Both the position numbers and the translations under genes were made by a program. From CAZQGO01 sp964593065 (GTDB taxonomy: Bacteria; Oederibacteriota; JAAXVQ01), in the NCBI GenBank assembly GCA_964593065.1, contig CAZQGO010000020.1, positions 1 to 59,598 on the forward strand: a stretch of DNA of 59,598 nt. The letters run 5' to 3'. Of this stretch, positions 24,901 to 32,026 are shown in pieces. Position 1 is the first letter of the stretch. Every line of letters begins with the position of its first letter. A model generated the notes under the pieces. It did not search any database. It saw only the letters and a program-made list of their open reading frames with translations, and was not told the origin of the DNA.

Positions 24901-26781
24901 ATCCATGACGACGGCCCAGACCTTAGGATCTACGTTCCCCCTGGCAAAGGCCAGAAGGAATTTAGCCGGATCCGGAGCCACGATCACCACGGCATCGTAT
25001 GAGGCCGCAGTCGTCGTTTGATTGAACCGGATATAGTCACCGGCTTCGTCGGAGCCGAAACTGATATGTGCCCGGCAAGGCATCTCTGGGGTTTGGTTGC
25101 TATAACTCGAAATGGAAATCGTATTGTTACCCGGTGTATTGTCCAAAACGCTCTGGCCCAGCGCAGTGCCCGCACTGGTCATCACGTTGTTGGCGGCATT
25201 GACGACTGCTCCGAACACTTTATGGGTCTCGGGATCAAACCAACCGCAGACCTTGTCGGTTGCAGCCACGGCGGTTGAATTGGAGGTATAAATCTTTGCT
25301 TGTCCCAGGTTGGCAGCCGAAACAGTGATGGTATTGCCCAGGCTGCCCCCGCTGAGCCGGCTTAGGGCGATTCCGGACCAAGCCGTGGTGGTGGTGGCCT
25401 GATCGAGTGAACCGCTGCCCTGCAGGGCAAAATCGACTTGGACATTTTGGACGGCATTGCCGTTCTGTTCGGTCACCACGGCCCAGATGGTGGGATCGGC
25501 GCCTCCGGTGGCGAAAGCCAGCAAGTAGCGGGATTCGTTAGGAGGCGCTCCCAGAATGGAGTGATAATTGTCACCCCCGTTGGGATAGCGATAGACCGTG
25601 CCCTGACGGATTCGCATCAAATCCCCGCTCTCACTCGTACCATAAGCCAGGAAGCTTCTCGCGGGCTGCCGGGCCGTCTGGTCCAAAAAGTCCCCCAGGG
25701 CGGGCGAGAGGTTGTTGGAGTTGATATTGACCGCTGAATAGGTAAAGGCAGAAGCCGAACCGACCAGCACGTTGGTATCCCTATTCACCACCACCGTGGA
25801 GATATTCCGGGTTTTTCGCGCATACCAGGAAAAAATCTTATCCGAGGAGCTCAGGGTCCGGCTGTTCTCGGTGATGAGCATAACCGGTGAGGTCTCCGTC
25901 AGATTCAGGCATTGGACGGTGAGGGTATCTCCCAAGCTCCCGGCTAATTGCCGGAAATAGGCTTCGCCATTATCATCGGTGAGCAGTATGGCGGGCATGA
26001 AGCTGCCGCTCGTACTGGAGGCCGTGACCGTCACGCCGGGGATGCCGACGCCGTTGGTATCCGCAACCACCGCGCACACGGTCGGACTGGCGCCCTCCAC
26101 CGCATAAGCCAGCAAATAATAATTTGGCTGGTTGGAGGAAAACCAATTCTCGCCGTTGTTGGCGCCCGAAACCGTTGTCTCATCCACATAGATCCTATCC
26201 CCCGTGGAGAAAGTCCCCTGGTACACCTCGACCCGGGCCGGCCCGACGGCGGTTTGCGAAAGATTGCTGCGGAGTCCAAGGGTGAGATTTTTGTAATCGC
26301 TGGTATTATCATCCACATAAAAATTAAAATTTGAGTTGGAGGTCATAACACCGATACCGGCCTGGACGACCACGGCGTTGAACAAGCGGCGCGACTCGTC
26401 GAACCAACTAATGACCGTGTCGGCACCCGCGACCGTCTGGGCATTGGCGCTGGTAAGCGTATACGGGGAGCCCTGGCTTACCGAAGCACAAGTAGCTAGG
26501 ATATTGTCCCCCAGGCTGCCGCCGCTTTGCCGAACGACTAAGGTTCCGTCCGCGCCCGTGGTTCCGGAAACCAGGTCCAGGAGTCCGGCGGTGCAGGTGA
26601 TGTTTACCACTACGCCCCGCACACCATTGCCCTGCGCGTCGGTAATCACTAGGGTCGCGGTCGGGTTGGCACCAGCAGTGGCAAAGCCGGACAGCCCGTA
26701 TTCAGATCCCGCGGCGTCGGTATTTCGGACTATTCCTAAAACCGCCAACCCTAGGATAATTACAAGTTTGGCTCTTTTCAT
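21907..26781 (-). CDS. Large secreted multi-Ig-like surface protein with YPNP/FlgD-like C-terminal domain
   Basis: The 1624-residue protein has a signal peptide followed by about six diverged units of about 190-198 residues. Each contains an intimin/invasin-like Ig fold (for example AVVTDAGGNGIPGVPITFSA) preceded by a YLLAFA-type strand. Three CARDB-like beta domains follow (about 1170-1520). The last about 95 residues begin FNSLRQNYPNPLRLS and end IKKVVVIR, the pattern of FlgD-like or type-9-secretion sorting domains. I start at ATG 26781, with GGGAGG 7 nt upstream; the GTG at 26799 lies before that site. It heads the operon with the PorV-like barrel. Likely a cell-surface or adhesive protein. 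Confidence 0.82.
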   Translation of the reverse strand: MKRAKLVIILGLAVLGIVRNTDAAGSEYGLSGFATAGANPTATLVITDAQGNGVRGVVVNITCTAGLLDLVSGTTGADGTLVVRQSGGSLGDNILATCASVSQGSPYTLTSANAQTVAGADTVISWFDESRRLFNAVVVQAGIGVMTSNSNFNFYVDDNTSDYKNLTLGLRSNLSQTAVGPARVEVYQGTFSTGDRIYVDETTVSGANNGENWFSSNQPNYYLLAYAVEGASPTVCAVVADTNGVGIPGVTVTASSTSGSFMPAILLTDDNGEAYFRQLAGSLGDTLTVQCLNLTETSPVMLITENSRTLSSSDKIFSWYARKTRNISTVVVNRDTNVLVGSASAFTYSAVNINSNNLSPALGDFLDQTARQPARSFLAYGTSESGDLMRIRQGTVYRYPNGGDNYHSILGAPPNESRYLLAFATGGADPTIWAVVTEQNGNAVQNVQVDFALQGSGSLDQATTTTAWSGIALSRLSGGSLGNTITVSAANLGQAKIYTSNSTAVAATDKVCGWFDPETHKVFGAVVNAANNVMTSAGTALGQSVLDNTPGNNTISISSYSNQTPEMPCRAHISFGSDEAGDYIRFNQTTTAASYDAVVIVAPDPAKFLLAFARGNVDPKVWAVVMDDKGNGLGGEAVTFTPAIGSMSLTNTVTGYGGYVISDHTSGLLGNTITVSAPGLPPVQVITSAPIVGKGDDWGLAWYDADRLTIWGIITTHETNVVTSGSSYSNPTVYDMTSNNRTCSVNGPMGHDMNRVTYPLNQWPIAFGTADVGDEVAVNMGWTSNNPDAFIRLGKIRARYLQAYASSGANPSVRAIVVDANGAGVEGVPVYFNVSQGSMSGGPTWYTNYMGVADSSQSGGLLNDVITVFSPGYPEVEIYTYNSGGVAAASPTLIWYAPSTRRLNVITLQYPCYHITVNNVTPGTTFQSVDQTDNNRTVSITAPKEDSWQLPTYGYVGQGTSGAGDQIKVQTAVTYATDDALITLPADLPRYLWAFAQGGSTPDVWAVVTDAGGNGIPGVPITFSAPGGSMSLPTAITEADGSTVSSRSGGGTAIYISADGMANTITVTTSASGTIQPSTRALIWYDLINRLARTAFVNVPNNVLAVSTNYVPMAMDRTDNGRTFAIGSPLQQTSLLPAGVSVTAGTEGEGDQIWNTEVSTAADPDSILTLSVPESEIIIQPFTAAPATVSIGQDITVTMTVFNNGSPSALSVTPSTLNVVHLPSGDATYHTGPSPASWSVIPGGERRDFTWTYAAANAGYVAFYGSAYGTDSYSFSGITATAQTGNPVLVQIPAALSGNLQGPDNAQRLQIFSLTLTVTNSGQAAAVSVTPSDLILTGASTTTATTVTAFAPASVDIPGGESRDFVITCRAGETGVLQYRGWAQGYDANSNSPVAAAVNSNLIQVIQGALNLDRITSPHTEVYQGQKGLTVVMEARNTSLMSVTLTASALRFNDSQTGFSIQTAPENPLVVAPQTSFTLRFTVDVNQDAPLGTMVINGTLSGDSVAGGMTAVGAQGTATWQVLKPFNSLRQNYPNPLRLSQRAYTTFEYFIQEDIETSLKLYNLAGELVAVLVEGKPGVGHHRVDWYGDNGEPGKRGQTVGSAVYLAVYQSGGYKEIKKVVVIR
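22900..26700 (-). repeat. Six diverged ~190-198-aa coding repeats in the Ig-like protein
   Basis: The motif (Y/F)LxA(F/Y)A-x2-G-x2-P followed by an Ig-like strand set recurs near 26690, 26110, 25520, 24950, 24375 and 23805, a spacing of about 565-595 nt. The copies are diverged at DNA level, so they are old rather than recent duplications. Confidence 0.7.
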
Positions 26782-26816
26782 GCTTAGCCTCCCTTTCACT
26801 CTATGTCAGACCATTT

Positions 26817-26845
26817 TTTATACAATATTATTATCATCGGCACAA
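26817..26845 (-). promoter_or_regulatory. Possible promoter of the Ig-PorV-HEAT-receiver operon
   Basis: TATAAA (26817-26822) lies 17 nt from TTGTGC (26840-26845) on the minus strand, in the most A/T-rich intergenic patch of the region. The -35 matches only 3 of 6. Confidence 0.4.
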
Positions 26846-26983
26846 TGTATATTAAGCTTATAACCATCTTGTACGGGTTAATTTTGACCTTGATTGAAGG
26901 CTGCCTCTGTAGCCGCCGGCGGAGTGAGAACCTGCCAGGATTGCGGATTTGCCTTCACACGCCGATAATGTCACCTAGCTTCG

Positions 26984-27997
26984 CTACCGCGACCTCTTCC
27001 AGGCTTGGCGGAAATGGGTCGTGGCGGCGGAGACGACCGCCCTGACCGGAATATCCGCGACTACACCACTGGGCGAATAAACCAAAGCATGCCGGTTCTG
27101 ATCATATGGATGCCATTCGGCCTCGGATTCATCCGTCCATAGGGTAAGGGTGGGAACACCCACTGCCACGGCCACGTGCTTGGGACCGGAATCCGTGGTC
27201 ACCACGCCCCGGCACTGCGTCATCAGCGCTCCAACTTCGGAAAGCGTTCCGGTGAAAACGGGGGGATGGCTCGCTGCCAGGCTTTGTATCTCTCGGGCCA
27301 GCCCGGCATCGTCCGGTCCGGATAGGATGATCCAGCGGACCCCGCGCCGGGCGGCCGCGTCCAGGAAGGCCGCGGCGGGTGCGGCGGCCCAGCATTTACG
27401 CGTTTTGCCGGCGCCCGGCACCAGCAGCATCGGCTGGCTCCTCGGAGCCAGCCGGAGAGAGCGTAGGAATGGTCGGATACCCGCCTGCGCTTCCGCGGAC
27501 ACGGGAAACGTCAATTGCTCTCCGGCGGTGGCCAGCCCCAGGGCCCGGATGGCGTCCAGATCCCGTGCCATGGCGGATTGGGATACTTTGGGAACCGGAA
27601 GTTTGACGGTGGAGAAATAATTCGGCCCGCTGTGATTGTGCACCACGCGGACCGCGGCTCCGGAAGCCAGCGCCAGCAACGCGGTACGGAACGACGCGTG
27701 TAGGGCGATTGCCAGGGAAAAGCGTCCGCGGGCCAGCCGGCGCATGAATCGCAGGGCTCGCCATCCCCCGGCCTGCGCCTTGTCGTACACCCAGATTTCA
27801 TCCACGTCGGGATTGGCCGCCAGCACCGACTGTCCGGCCGGCGACACCACGGCGGTCAGGTGCGCCCGCGGAAAAGCCCGCCGCAAGGCCCTGAGCGCCG
27901 GCGTGGACAGCAGGGTATCGCCCAACCCGCGCAGCTTGATGACCACCAGGCGTTCAACTTCCACTCTCGGTCCGGTTCCTCTCGGATTTTTCGGCAA
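26984..27997 (-). CDS. Family 9 glycosyltransferase (heptosyltransferase-like), last gene of the LPS operon
   Basis: The 337-residue GT-B enzyme has RLVVIKLRGLGDTLLSTPAL at the N-terminus, LVPGAGKTRKCWAAAPAAAF in the linker-donor region and TTDSGPKHVAVAVGVPTLTL near the C-terminus. Unlike its neighbours it lacks the C-terminal cysteine cluster. The first ATG (27997) overlaps the preceding GT9 by 44 nt; a GTG at 27964 is an alternative that reduces the overlap and starts just before ERLVVIKL. It is the last gene of the LPS core operon; donor and acceptor unknown. Confidence 0.85.
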   Translation of the reverse strand: MPKNPRGTGPRVEVERLVVIKLRGLGDTLLSTPALRALRRAFPRAHLTAVVSPAGQSVLAANPDVDEIWVYDKAQAGGWRALRFMRRLARGRFSLAIALHASFRTALLALASGAAVRVVHNHSGPNYFSTVKLPVPKVSQSAMARDLDAIRALGLATAGEQLTFPVSAEAQAGIRPFLRSLRLAPRSQPMLLVPGAGKTRKCWAAAPAAAFLDAAARRGVRWIILSGPDDAGLAREIQSLAASHPPVFTGTLSEVGALMTQCRGVVTTDSGPKHVAVAVGVPTLTLWTDESEAEWHPYDQNRHALVYSPSGVVADIPVRAVVSAATTHFRQAWKRSR

Positions 27998-28832
27998 GCA
28001 TGGTCTGGAGGATTTCCAGCGCGGCTTCGACGCTGATGGCTTGCATGCATTTCAGGTTCCGGAGCCGGCACTCGTTGCGGACGCAGGGGGCGCAGTCGAC
28101 CCCCGCCGCCCGCAGNNNNNNNNNNNNNNNNNNNNNNNNNNNNNNNNNNNNNNNNNNNNNNNNNNNNNNNNNNNNNNNNNNNNNNNNNNNNNNNNNNNNN
28201 NNNNNNNNNNNNNNNGCGAAGCGCTCGGCGGGCCAGCGCCGGCTGGGAGCCACGGACCCGGGCGCCAGCCCGATCCGCAGCTTGCCTGCGCTCGGACCCA
28301 GAAGTTCGTCGGCCCGGTTTAATTCCTCGGGCGTGACCTTCAGGTAGAAAAGCCACTCCTGGGCCAGGTCCACGTCCGCGCCCGCGGCCCGCGCCAATTT
28401 CAGATAGGCCTGCGGTCTGGGCACCCGTTCCTCACCGCCGAACCACGGTACGCCCAGGGTCAGCAGCCAGGAGCGGTGTTCCATGGCATAGCCCACGCGC
28501 TGGCCCCGGCTCCCCCAGAAGGCCAGCCAGGCGGAAGAAAAGGAATTGGGCAAAATCACGGTCAGGGCGTATCGCTCCCGGCGCAGGCGCCGCACCAGGC
28601 GGAACCAGGACCAAACATTCCGGCGGTGGTCCGGGTCCAGGCGGATGACCGCGTCCACGTCCGGGTGGCGTTCCCATAAGGGCGCCGCCCATTCGGCGGC
28701 CAGGACATGCACCCGGCAGGTCGGCAGCGTGCGCTTGAAAGCCCTGGGAACGGGCGTGGCCATGACCGCGTCCCCAATCCAGTTCGGGCTGCGGATCAGG
28801 ATTTTGGGCGAGGAGCCGTAGCTGCTCAGCAT
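27954..28832 (-). CDS. Lipopolysaccharide heptosyltransferase (GT9), interrupted by assembly gap
   Basis: The N-terminal part KILIRSPNWIGDAVMATPVP and the block GLAPGSVAPSRRWPAERF match heptosyltransferase II (WaaF-like) enzymes, which add heptose to the LPS inner core. The C-terminal piece after 100 N has CAPCVRNECRLRNLKCM, the cysteine-rich end typical of this group. The region in between, which should hold the donor-site NDSGPMH-type motif, is missing in the gap. About 100 more residues are expected than the gap length allows. The start ATGCTGA overlaps the stop of the GT4 gene. Confidence 0.83.
   Translation of the reverse strand: MLSSYGSSPKILIRSPNWIGDAVMATPVPRAFKRTLPTCRVHVLAAEWAAPLWERHPDVDAVIRLDPDHRRNVWSWFRLVRRLRRERYALTVILPNSFSSAWLAFWGSRGQRVGYAMEHRSWLLTLGVPWFGGEERVPRPQAYLKLARAAGADVDLAQEWLFYLKVTPEELNRADELLGPSAGKLRIGLAPGSVAPSRRWPAERFXXXXXXXXXXXXXXXXXXXXXXXXXXXXXXXXXXLRAAGVDCAPCVRNECRLRNLKCMQAISVEAALEILQTMLAEKSERNRTESGS
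28116..28215. other. Assembly gap (100 N)
   Basis: Exactly 100 N, most likely a scaffold placeholder of unknown true length. It lies inside a GT9 gene. From family spacing the real distance is probably several hundred bases. Confidence 0.95.
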
Positions 28833-29632
28833 GGGGTCGCGCGCTCTCTTTCCGCCGTCCCGGCGCCGGCCGCCAGCCGGGCGTACAGGCCCTCGTAGGC
28901 GGCAATCATCCGCCGCCGGTCGAAATGGCGCCGCACGCGGTCCCGGCCGGCCTCGCCCATTTCGACGCGGCGCAGCGGATTGGCCAGCAGATTCAGGATC
29001 GCCTCGGCCATGGCCTGGGGATCCCGCGGCGGGACGAGCAGGCCGCTTTCGCCGTCCACCACGATTTCGGGCACGCCGCCGGCCCTGGTGGCGATCACGG
29101 GCACGCCGCGCGCCATGGCCTCGACCAGGATCAGGCCAAAGGGTTCGCAGTCGCTCGGCAGCACGAAAATATCCAGCGCGGACAGAAAAGTCCCCACGTC
29201 GGGCAGGAAACCGGTGAATTCCAAAGCACCCGTGGCGCGCAGCATCTGGCCGCGCATCCAGATGCTGGTGGCAAAGGAGACGTCCGGAGCGTAGGCCCGC
29301 CCGCCCAGCAGGAAGCGGGCCGGGGGATACTGCCGCTGCACGATTTCACAGGCGGCGATGAAAAACGTGAAGCCCTTGTTCGGCCGCCAGATCCCCGTGC
29401 TGCCCACCACCGGCGTCTCCACGTCGAAGCGGTATTCCTCGCGCAGGCGCGAGGGCTGCTCGCGGCGCACGCCGGTATCGGTGCCGCAGGCGATGGTTTC
29501 CAGTTTCGCCTCGGGCAGGCCGTATTCCCGGAGCAGGCCGCGCACGTAGTCCGAAATGCACACGAAGGCCGCGGTGCGCCGGGCCAAATGGCGCATGGCC
29601 CGGGCGACGTATCCCCGGCGGCCGGCGCTCAC
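28826..29632 (-). CDS. GT4-type glycosyltransferase, C-terminal part (split or frameshifted)
   Basis: This holds the end of the acceptor domain and the complete donor domain of a GT-B family 4 transferase. Visible are CISDYVRGLLREYGLPEAKL, VGSTGIWRPNKGFTFFIAAC, the E-x7-E donor motif in PSDCEPFGLILVEAMARGVP, and ATRAGGVPEIVVDGESGLLV. It would be 268 residues from GTG 29632. That GTG overlaps the TGA of the upstream part as GTGA. Read together with that part in a -1 frame the two make a normal transferase of about 390 residues. So this is either a 1-nt error or mutation, or two coupled half-proteins. It belongs to the LPS core operon. Confidence 0.75.
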   Translation of the reverse strand: MSAGRRGYVARAMRHLARRTAAFVCISDYVRGLLREYGLPEAKLETIACGTDTGVRREQPSRLREEYRFDVETPVVGSTGIWRPNKGFTFFIAACEIVQRQYPPARFLLGGRAYAPDVSFATSIWMRGQMLRATGALEFTGFLPDVGTFLSALDIFVLPSDCEPFGLILVEAMARGVPVIATRAGGVPEIVVDGESGLLVPPRDPQAMAEAILNLLANPLRRVEMGEAGRDRVRRHFDRRRMIAAYEGLYARLAAGAGTAERERATPC

Positions 29633-30015
29633 GGCGCCACCACCCAGGCCATGGGTACGCCGGCCCGGGCCGCGGCCCAGGCCGTCAGCTTGGCTTCCTG
29701 CAGCCCGCTGACGTGCACGACCTGAATCCGCCTGTTTTTCAGCAACCGGTACATGCGCCAGATCGCGGGCAGCGAAACCGTCCAATGCCGGAGTTTGCCT
29801 TTCCCGAAGGGAATGATCACCGGTTGCAGGCCGCGTTCGCGGAGAGCCTCCGTGAAGGGGCCTTCCTGGCAGCTCACCACGTGGGGATGGAAGCGCGCGC
29901 GGTCCAGGCCGTCCAACAGGGTCAACAGGTGCACCTGTCCGCCCCCCAGAGTCCCGTGGTAATTCACGAACAACACGGCCATGCGGCCGGCGGTCTTAAG
30001 ATTCAGGCTGGCCAT
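29629..30015 (-). CDS. GT4-type glycosyltransferase, N-terminal part (split or frameshifted)
   Basis: The 128-residue product begins MASLNLKTAGRMAVLFVNYH, with the GT4 N-terminal glycine loop GTLGGGQVHLLTLL, and ends at WVVAP then TGA. A family 4 acceptor domain normally runs about 170-190 residues, and the missing part continues in another frame downstream. The ATG at 30015 has AGGAGGGG about 9 nt upstream and overlaps the GT2 gene by 20 nt. Function: transfer of a sugar to LPS core or another envelope glycan. Confidence 0.75.
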   Translation of the reverse strand: MASLNLKTAGRMAVLFVNYHGTLGGGQVHLLTLLDGLDRARFHPHVVSCQEGPFTEALRERGLQPVIIPFGKGKLRHWTVSLPAIWRMYRLLKNRRIQVVHVSGLQEAKLTAWAAARAGVPMAWVVAP

Positions 30016-30844
30016 GGTCGGGGGCCCCTCCTGCCTGCGAAGTCCGCAGGTATTCCCAGTGCTTGGCGTGCTTGACCAGGGTGTTGACGGCCGAGAGGGC
30101 GCACAGGAGGAAGCCTTCCACCCCGTCCAGCCAGCCCCCCTTGCAGAAATACATTTTCACGAAGGTCCACAGGGAATCGAACCCGAGCCTGAGGAAGGAG
30201 AATTTTTTCCCCCGCAGCACGCGGTCCCGCGCCGCCAGGGTGGTGTAGGTCTCCAGGCGGAGCAGGTAATCGTCCAGGGTGAAGTAGGTGTAGTGGTCCA
30301 GGGGGCCCGGAAGCCTCGCGGTCGGGCCCTGCACCTCCAGCCCCTCGTGCACGAGCCGCGCGGAAAATTTTCCCAGCCCCGCGCGGAAGAGCCGCAGCTG
30401 CCAGTCGGGCCGCCAGCCCGCGTGGCGGATTTCCCGGCCGAGAAAATAATTGCGCCGCCCGAGCCAGTAGCCGGCCGGGCCGCGGCCGGACGCCGCCCGC
30501 TGGATGCTCGCGGACAGTTCGGGGCTGACGACTTCGTCCGCGTCGACGGACAGGATCCAGCCTTCCGACACGCCGGCGATCAAGGCGTTCTTGGTTTGGG
30601 CGTAGCCTTCCCAGGACACGTTCCGGACTTCGGCTCCGGCCGCGGACGCGAGTTCCGCCGTCCGGTCCCCGCTGGCATTGACGCCGACCACGATCCGTCC
30701 GCAAAACGACAGCGAACGCACGCAGGCCGCAATGGTTCTCTCGGCGTTGCGGGCAATGATCACGGCCGTGATGCGGGTCGGCAGGCGCGTCTCCTCCTCA
30801 GCATGGTCCCGCCCCCGCGGGCCGCCGGCGCCGGGGCCGCTCAC
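29996..30844 (-). CDS. Family 2 glycosyltransferase, WaaE/KdtX-like
   Basis: The 282-residue GT-A enzyme has RITAVIIARNAERTIAACVR and WILSVDADEVVSPELSASI (the DxD metal site is in this second block). The tail RLVHEGLEV and DHYTYFTLDDYLLRLETYT is typical of LPS-core beta-1,4-glucosyltransferases related to WaaE. A hydrophobic C-terminal segment suggests membrane association. The GTG at 30844 overlaps the stop of the preceding GT9 (GTGA). The first about 20 residues are atypical. A strong GAGGAGGA lies inside them, 8 nt before a CTG codon, so the real start could be about 20 codons later. Confidence 0.85.
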   Translation of the reverse strand: MSGPGAGGPRGRDHAEEETRLPTRITAVIIARNAERTIAACVRSLSFCGRIVVGVNASGDRTAELASAAGAEVRNVSWEGYAQTKNALIAGVSEGWILSVDADEVVSPELSASIQRAASGRGPAGYWLGRRNYFLGREIRHAGWRPDWQLRLFRAGLGKFSARLVHEGLEVQGPTARLPGPLDHYTYFTLDDYLLRLETYTTLAARDRVLRGKKFSFLRLGFDSLWTFVKMYFCKGGWLDGVEGFLLCALSAVNTLVKHAKHWEYLRTSQAGGAPDHGQPES

Positions 30845-31830
30845 GGCAACATCTCCCGCAAGGCGGCCAAGGCTTCCGCCGGGTCCAGGCGGCGCAGGCA
30901 GTCATGGTGTCCCAGCGGGCAGCGGCGGCCGCCGTGGAGCGAACACGGGCGGCAGGGCATGGGCCGGGACAGGATCCTGGCCCTCTCGTCGCCGAACGGG
31001 GCAAAGCCGAACTCCGGCACCGTGGGGCCGAAAAAAGCCAGCACGCGCGTGCCCGCGGCCAGTCCGAGATGCAGCGGGCCGGAATCGTTGGCCACCAGCA
31101 GGTCGGCGTGGCGCAGCCAGCCGGCCAGGGTCGGAAGGTCGGTCGCGCCGGCGGCGGATGCGGCTTGCCCGCCGGTGAGTTCCGCCACCTGCCGGCAGAC
31201 GTCGCGCTCCCCTTCTCCGCCGACCAGAACGACCGCGCGGTTCATTTCGCGGATCACCCGGGAAGCCAGCTGCGCGTAATGCTCCGGCGGCCACTGCTTG
31301 GTCGGCCACTTCGCGCCCGGCGCCATCAGCACGTACCGTCCGGTGTCGGGGACGCCCCAGGCGCCCAGACGCGGGCGGGCCGGGGCCGGGGGCACCACGC
31401 GGGGTCGCGGAGGAAAATCCGAAAATCCCGCGCGGCGGGCGGCGGCGAGGTACCAATCCAGCACCGACTGCGGATGCCGCAGGGGCGACCAGCGGTTCCA
31501 AAATACCGGATGCCCGCCCGGGCGGACCAGCAGGCGCCGCGCCAGGGAATGTTTGGCGTACCGCAGCCTGCGGCCGGCTGTGGCCGCGGCCACGGCCCTC
31601 CGCGCCGATACCGTGCCGTGCAGGTCGAGGATCAAATCATAGGCGGGAGCCAGTTGCGACCGGGAGGTCAGGACGCGCGTGGCGCCCGGCAGCAGGCCGG
31701 CCAGCCCGGCGTAGTCCGGCTTGACCAGCAGGTCAACCGCATGCCCCGCCGCCTGGATGCCGGCCAGGACCGGCTGGGTCAGCACGATGTCGCCCAGCGA
31801 GCTTAAGCGCACGACCAGTACCGATGACAT
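30841..31830 (-). CDS. Family 9 glycosyltransferase (heptosyltransferase I-like)
   Basis: The 329-residue enzyme starts MSSVLVVRLSSLGDIVLTQP, very like WaaC-type heptosyltransferases that add the first heptose to Kdo. It has MAPGAKWPTKQWPPEHYAQL and VANDSGPLHLGLAAGTRVLA, and a cysteine-rich end CRPCSLHGGRRCPLGHHDCL. Its position directly after lpxK and waaA fits the first core heptose step, though this is inference. The ATG at 31830 lies about 10 nt after a long palindrome (31841-31884) that could affect translation. Confidence 0.87.
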   Translation of the reverse strand: MSSVLVVRLSSLGDIVLTQPVLAGIQAAGHAVDLLVKPDYAGLAGLLPGATRVLTSRSQLAPAYDLILDLHGTVSARRAVAAATAGRRLRYAKHSLARRLLVRPGGHPVFWNRWSPLRHPQSVLDWYLAAARRAGFSDFPPRPRVVPPAPARPRLGAWGVPDTGRYVLMAPGAKWPTKQWPPEHYAQLASRVIREMNRAVVLVGGEGERDVCRQVAELTGGQAASAAGATDLPTLAGWLRHADLLVANDSGPLHLGLAAGTRVLAFFGPTVPEFGFAPFGDERARILSRPMPCRPCSLHGGRRCPLGHHDCLRRLDPAEALAALREMLP

Positions 31831-31840
31831 CCGCTCATTG

Positions 31841-31884
31841 CCGCGGTTTGCGGACGGATGCCGGGCATCCTCCGCAAACCGCGG
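31841..31884. repeat. 44-nt near-perfect palindrome
   Basis: Outer arms of 14 bp (CCGCGGTTTGCGGA / TCCGCAAACCGCGG) enclose inner 7-bp arms (GGATGCC / GGCATCC), with only one unpaired base at 31855 and a tiny loop. It lies between an assembly gap and a GT9 start, on the 5' side of the ribosome site. It may be a REP-like element or a translation-control hairpin. A T8 run at 31907-31914 is too far away to make it a standard terminator. Confidence 0.75.
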
Positions 31885-31926
31885 ATCCTCCCTGAATATT
31901 CAATGGTTTTTTTTCTCCGGACCCTC

Positions 31927-32026
31927 NNNNNNNNNNNNNNNNNNNNNNNNNNNNNNNNNNNNNNNNNNNNNNNNNNNNNNNNNNNNNNNNNNNNNNNNNN
32001 NNNNNNNNNNNNNNNNNNNNNNNNNN
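31927..32026. other. Assembly gap (100 N)
   Basis: Exactly 100 N, a scaffold placeholder. It hides the 3' end of lpxK and possibly more sequence before the GT9 gene at 31830. Confidence 0.95.

Noticed and set aside
31803..31926. Continuation of lpxK after the N run
   Set aside because: The residues do not match LpxK and the visible part is already near full length; the frame is kept only because the N run is an arbitrary 100.
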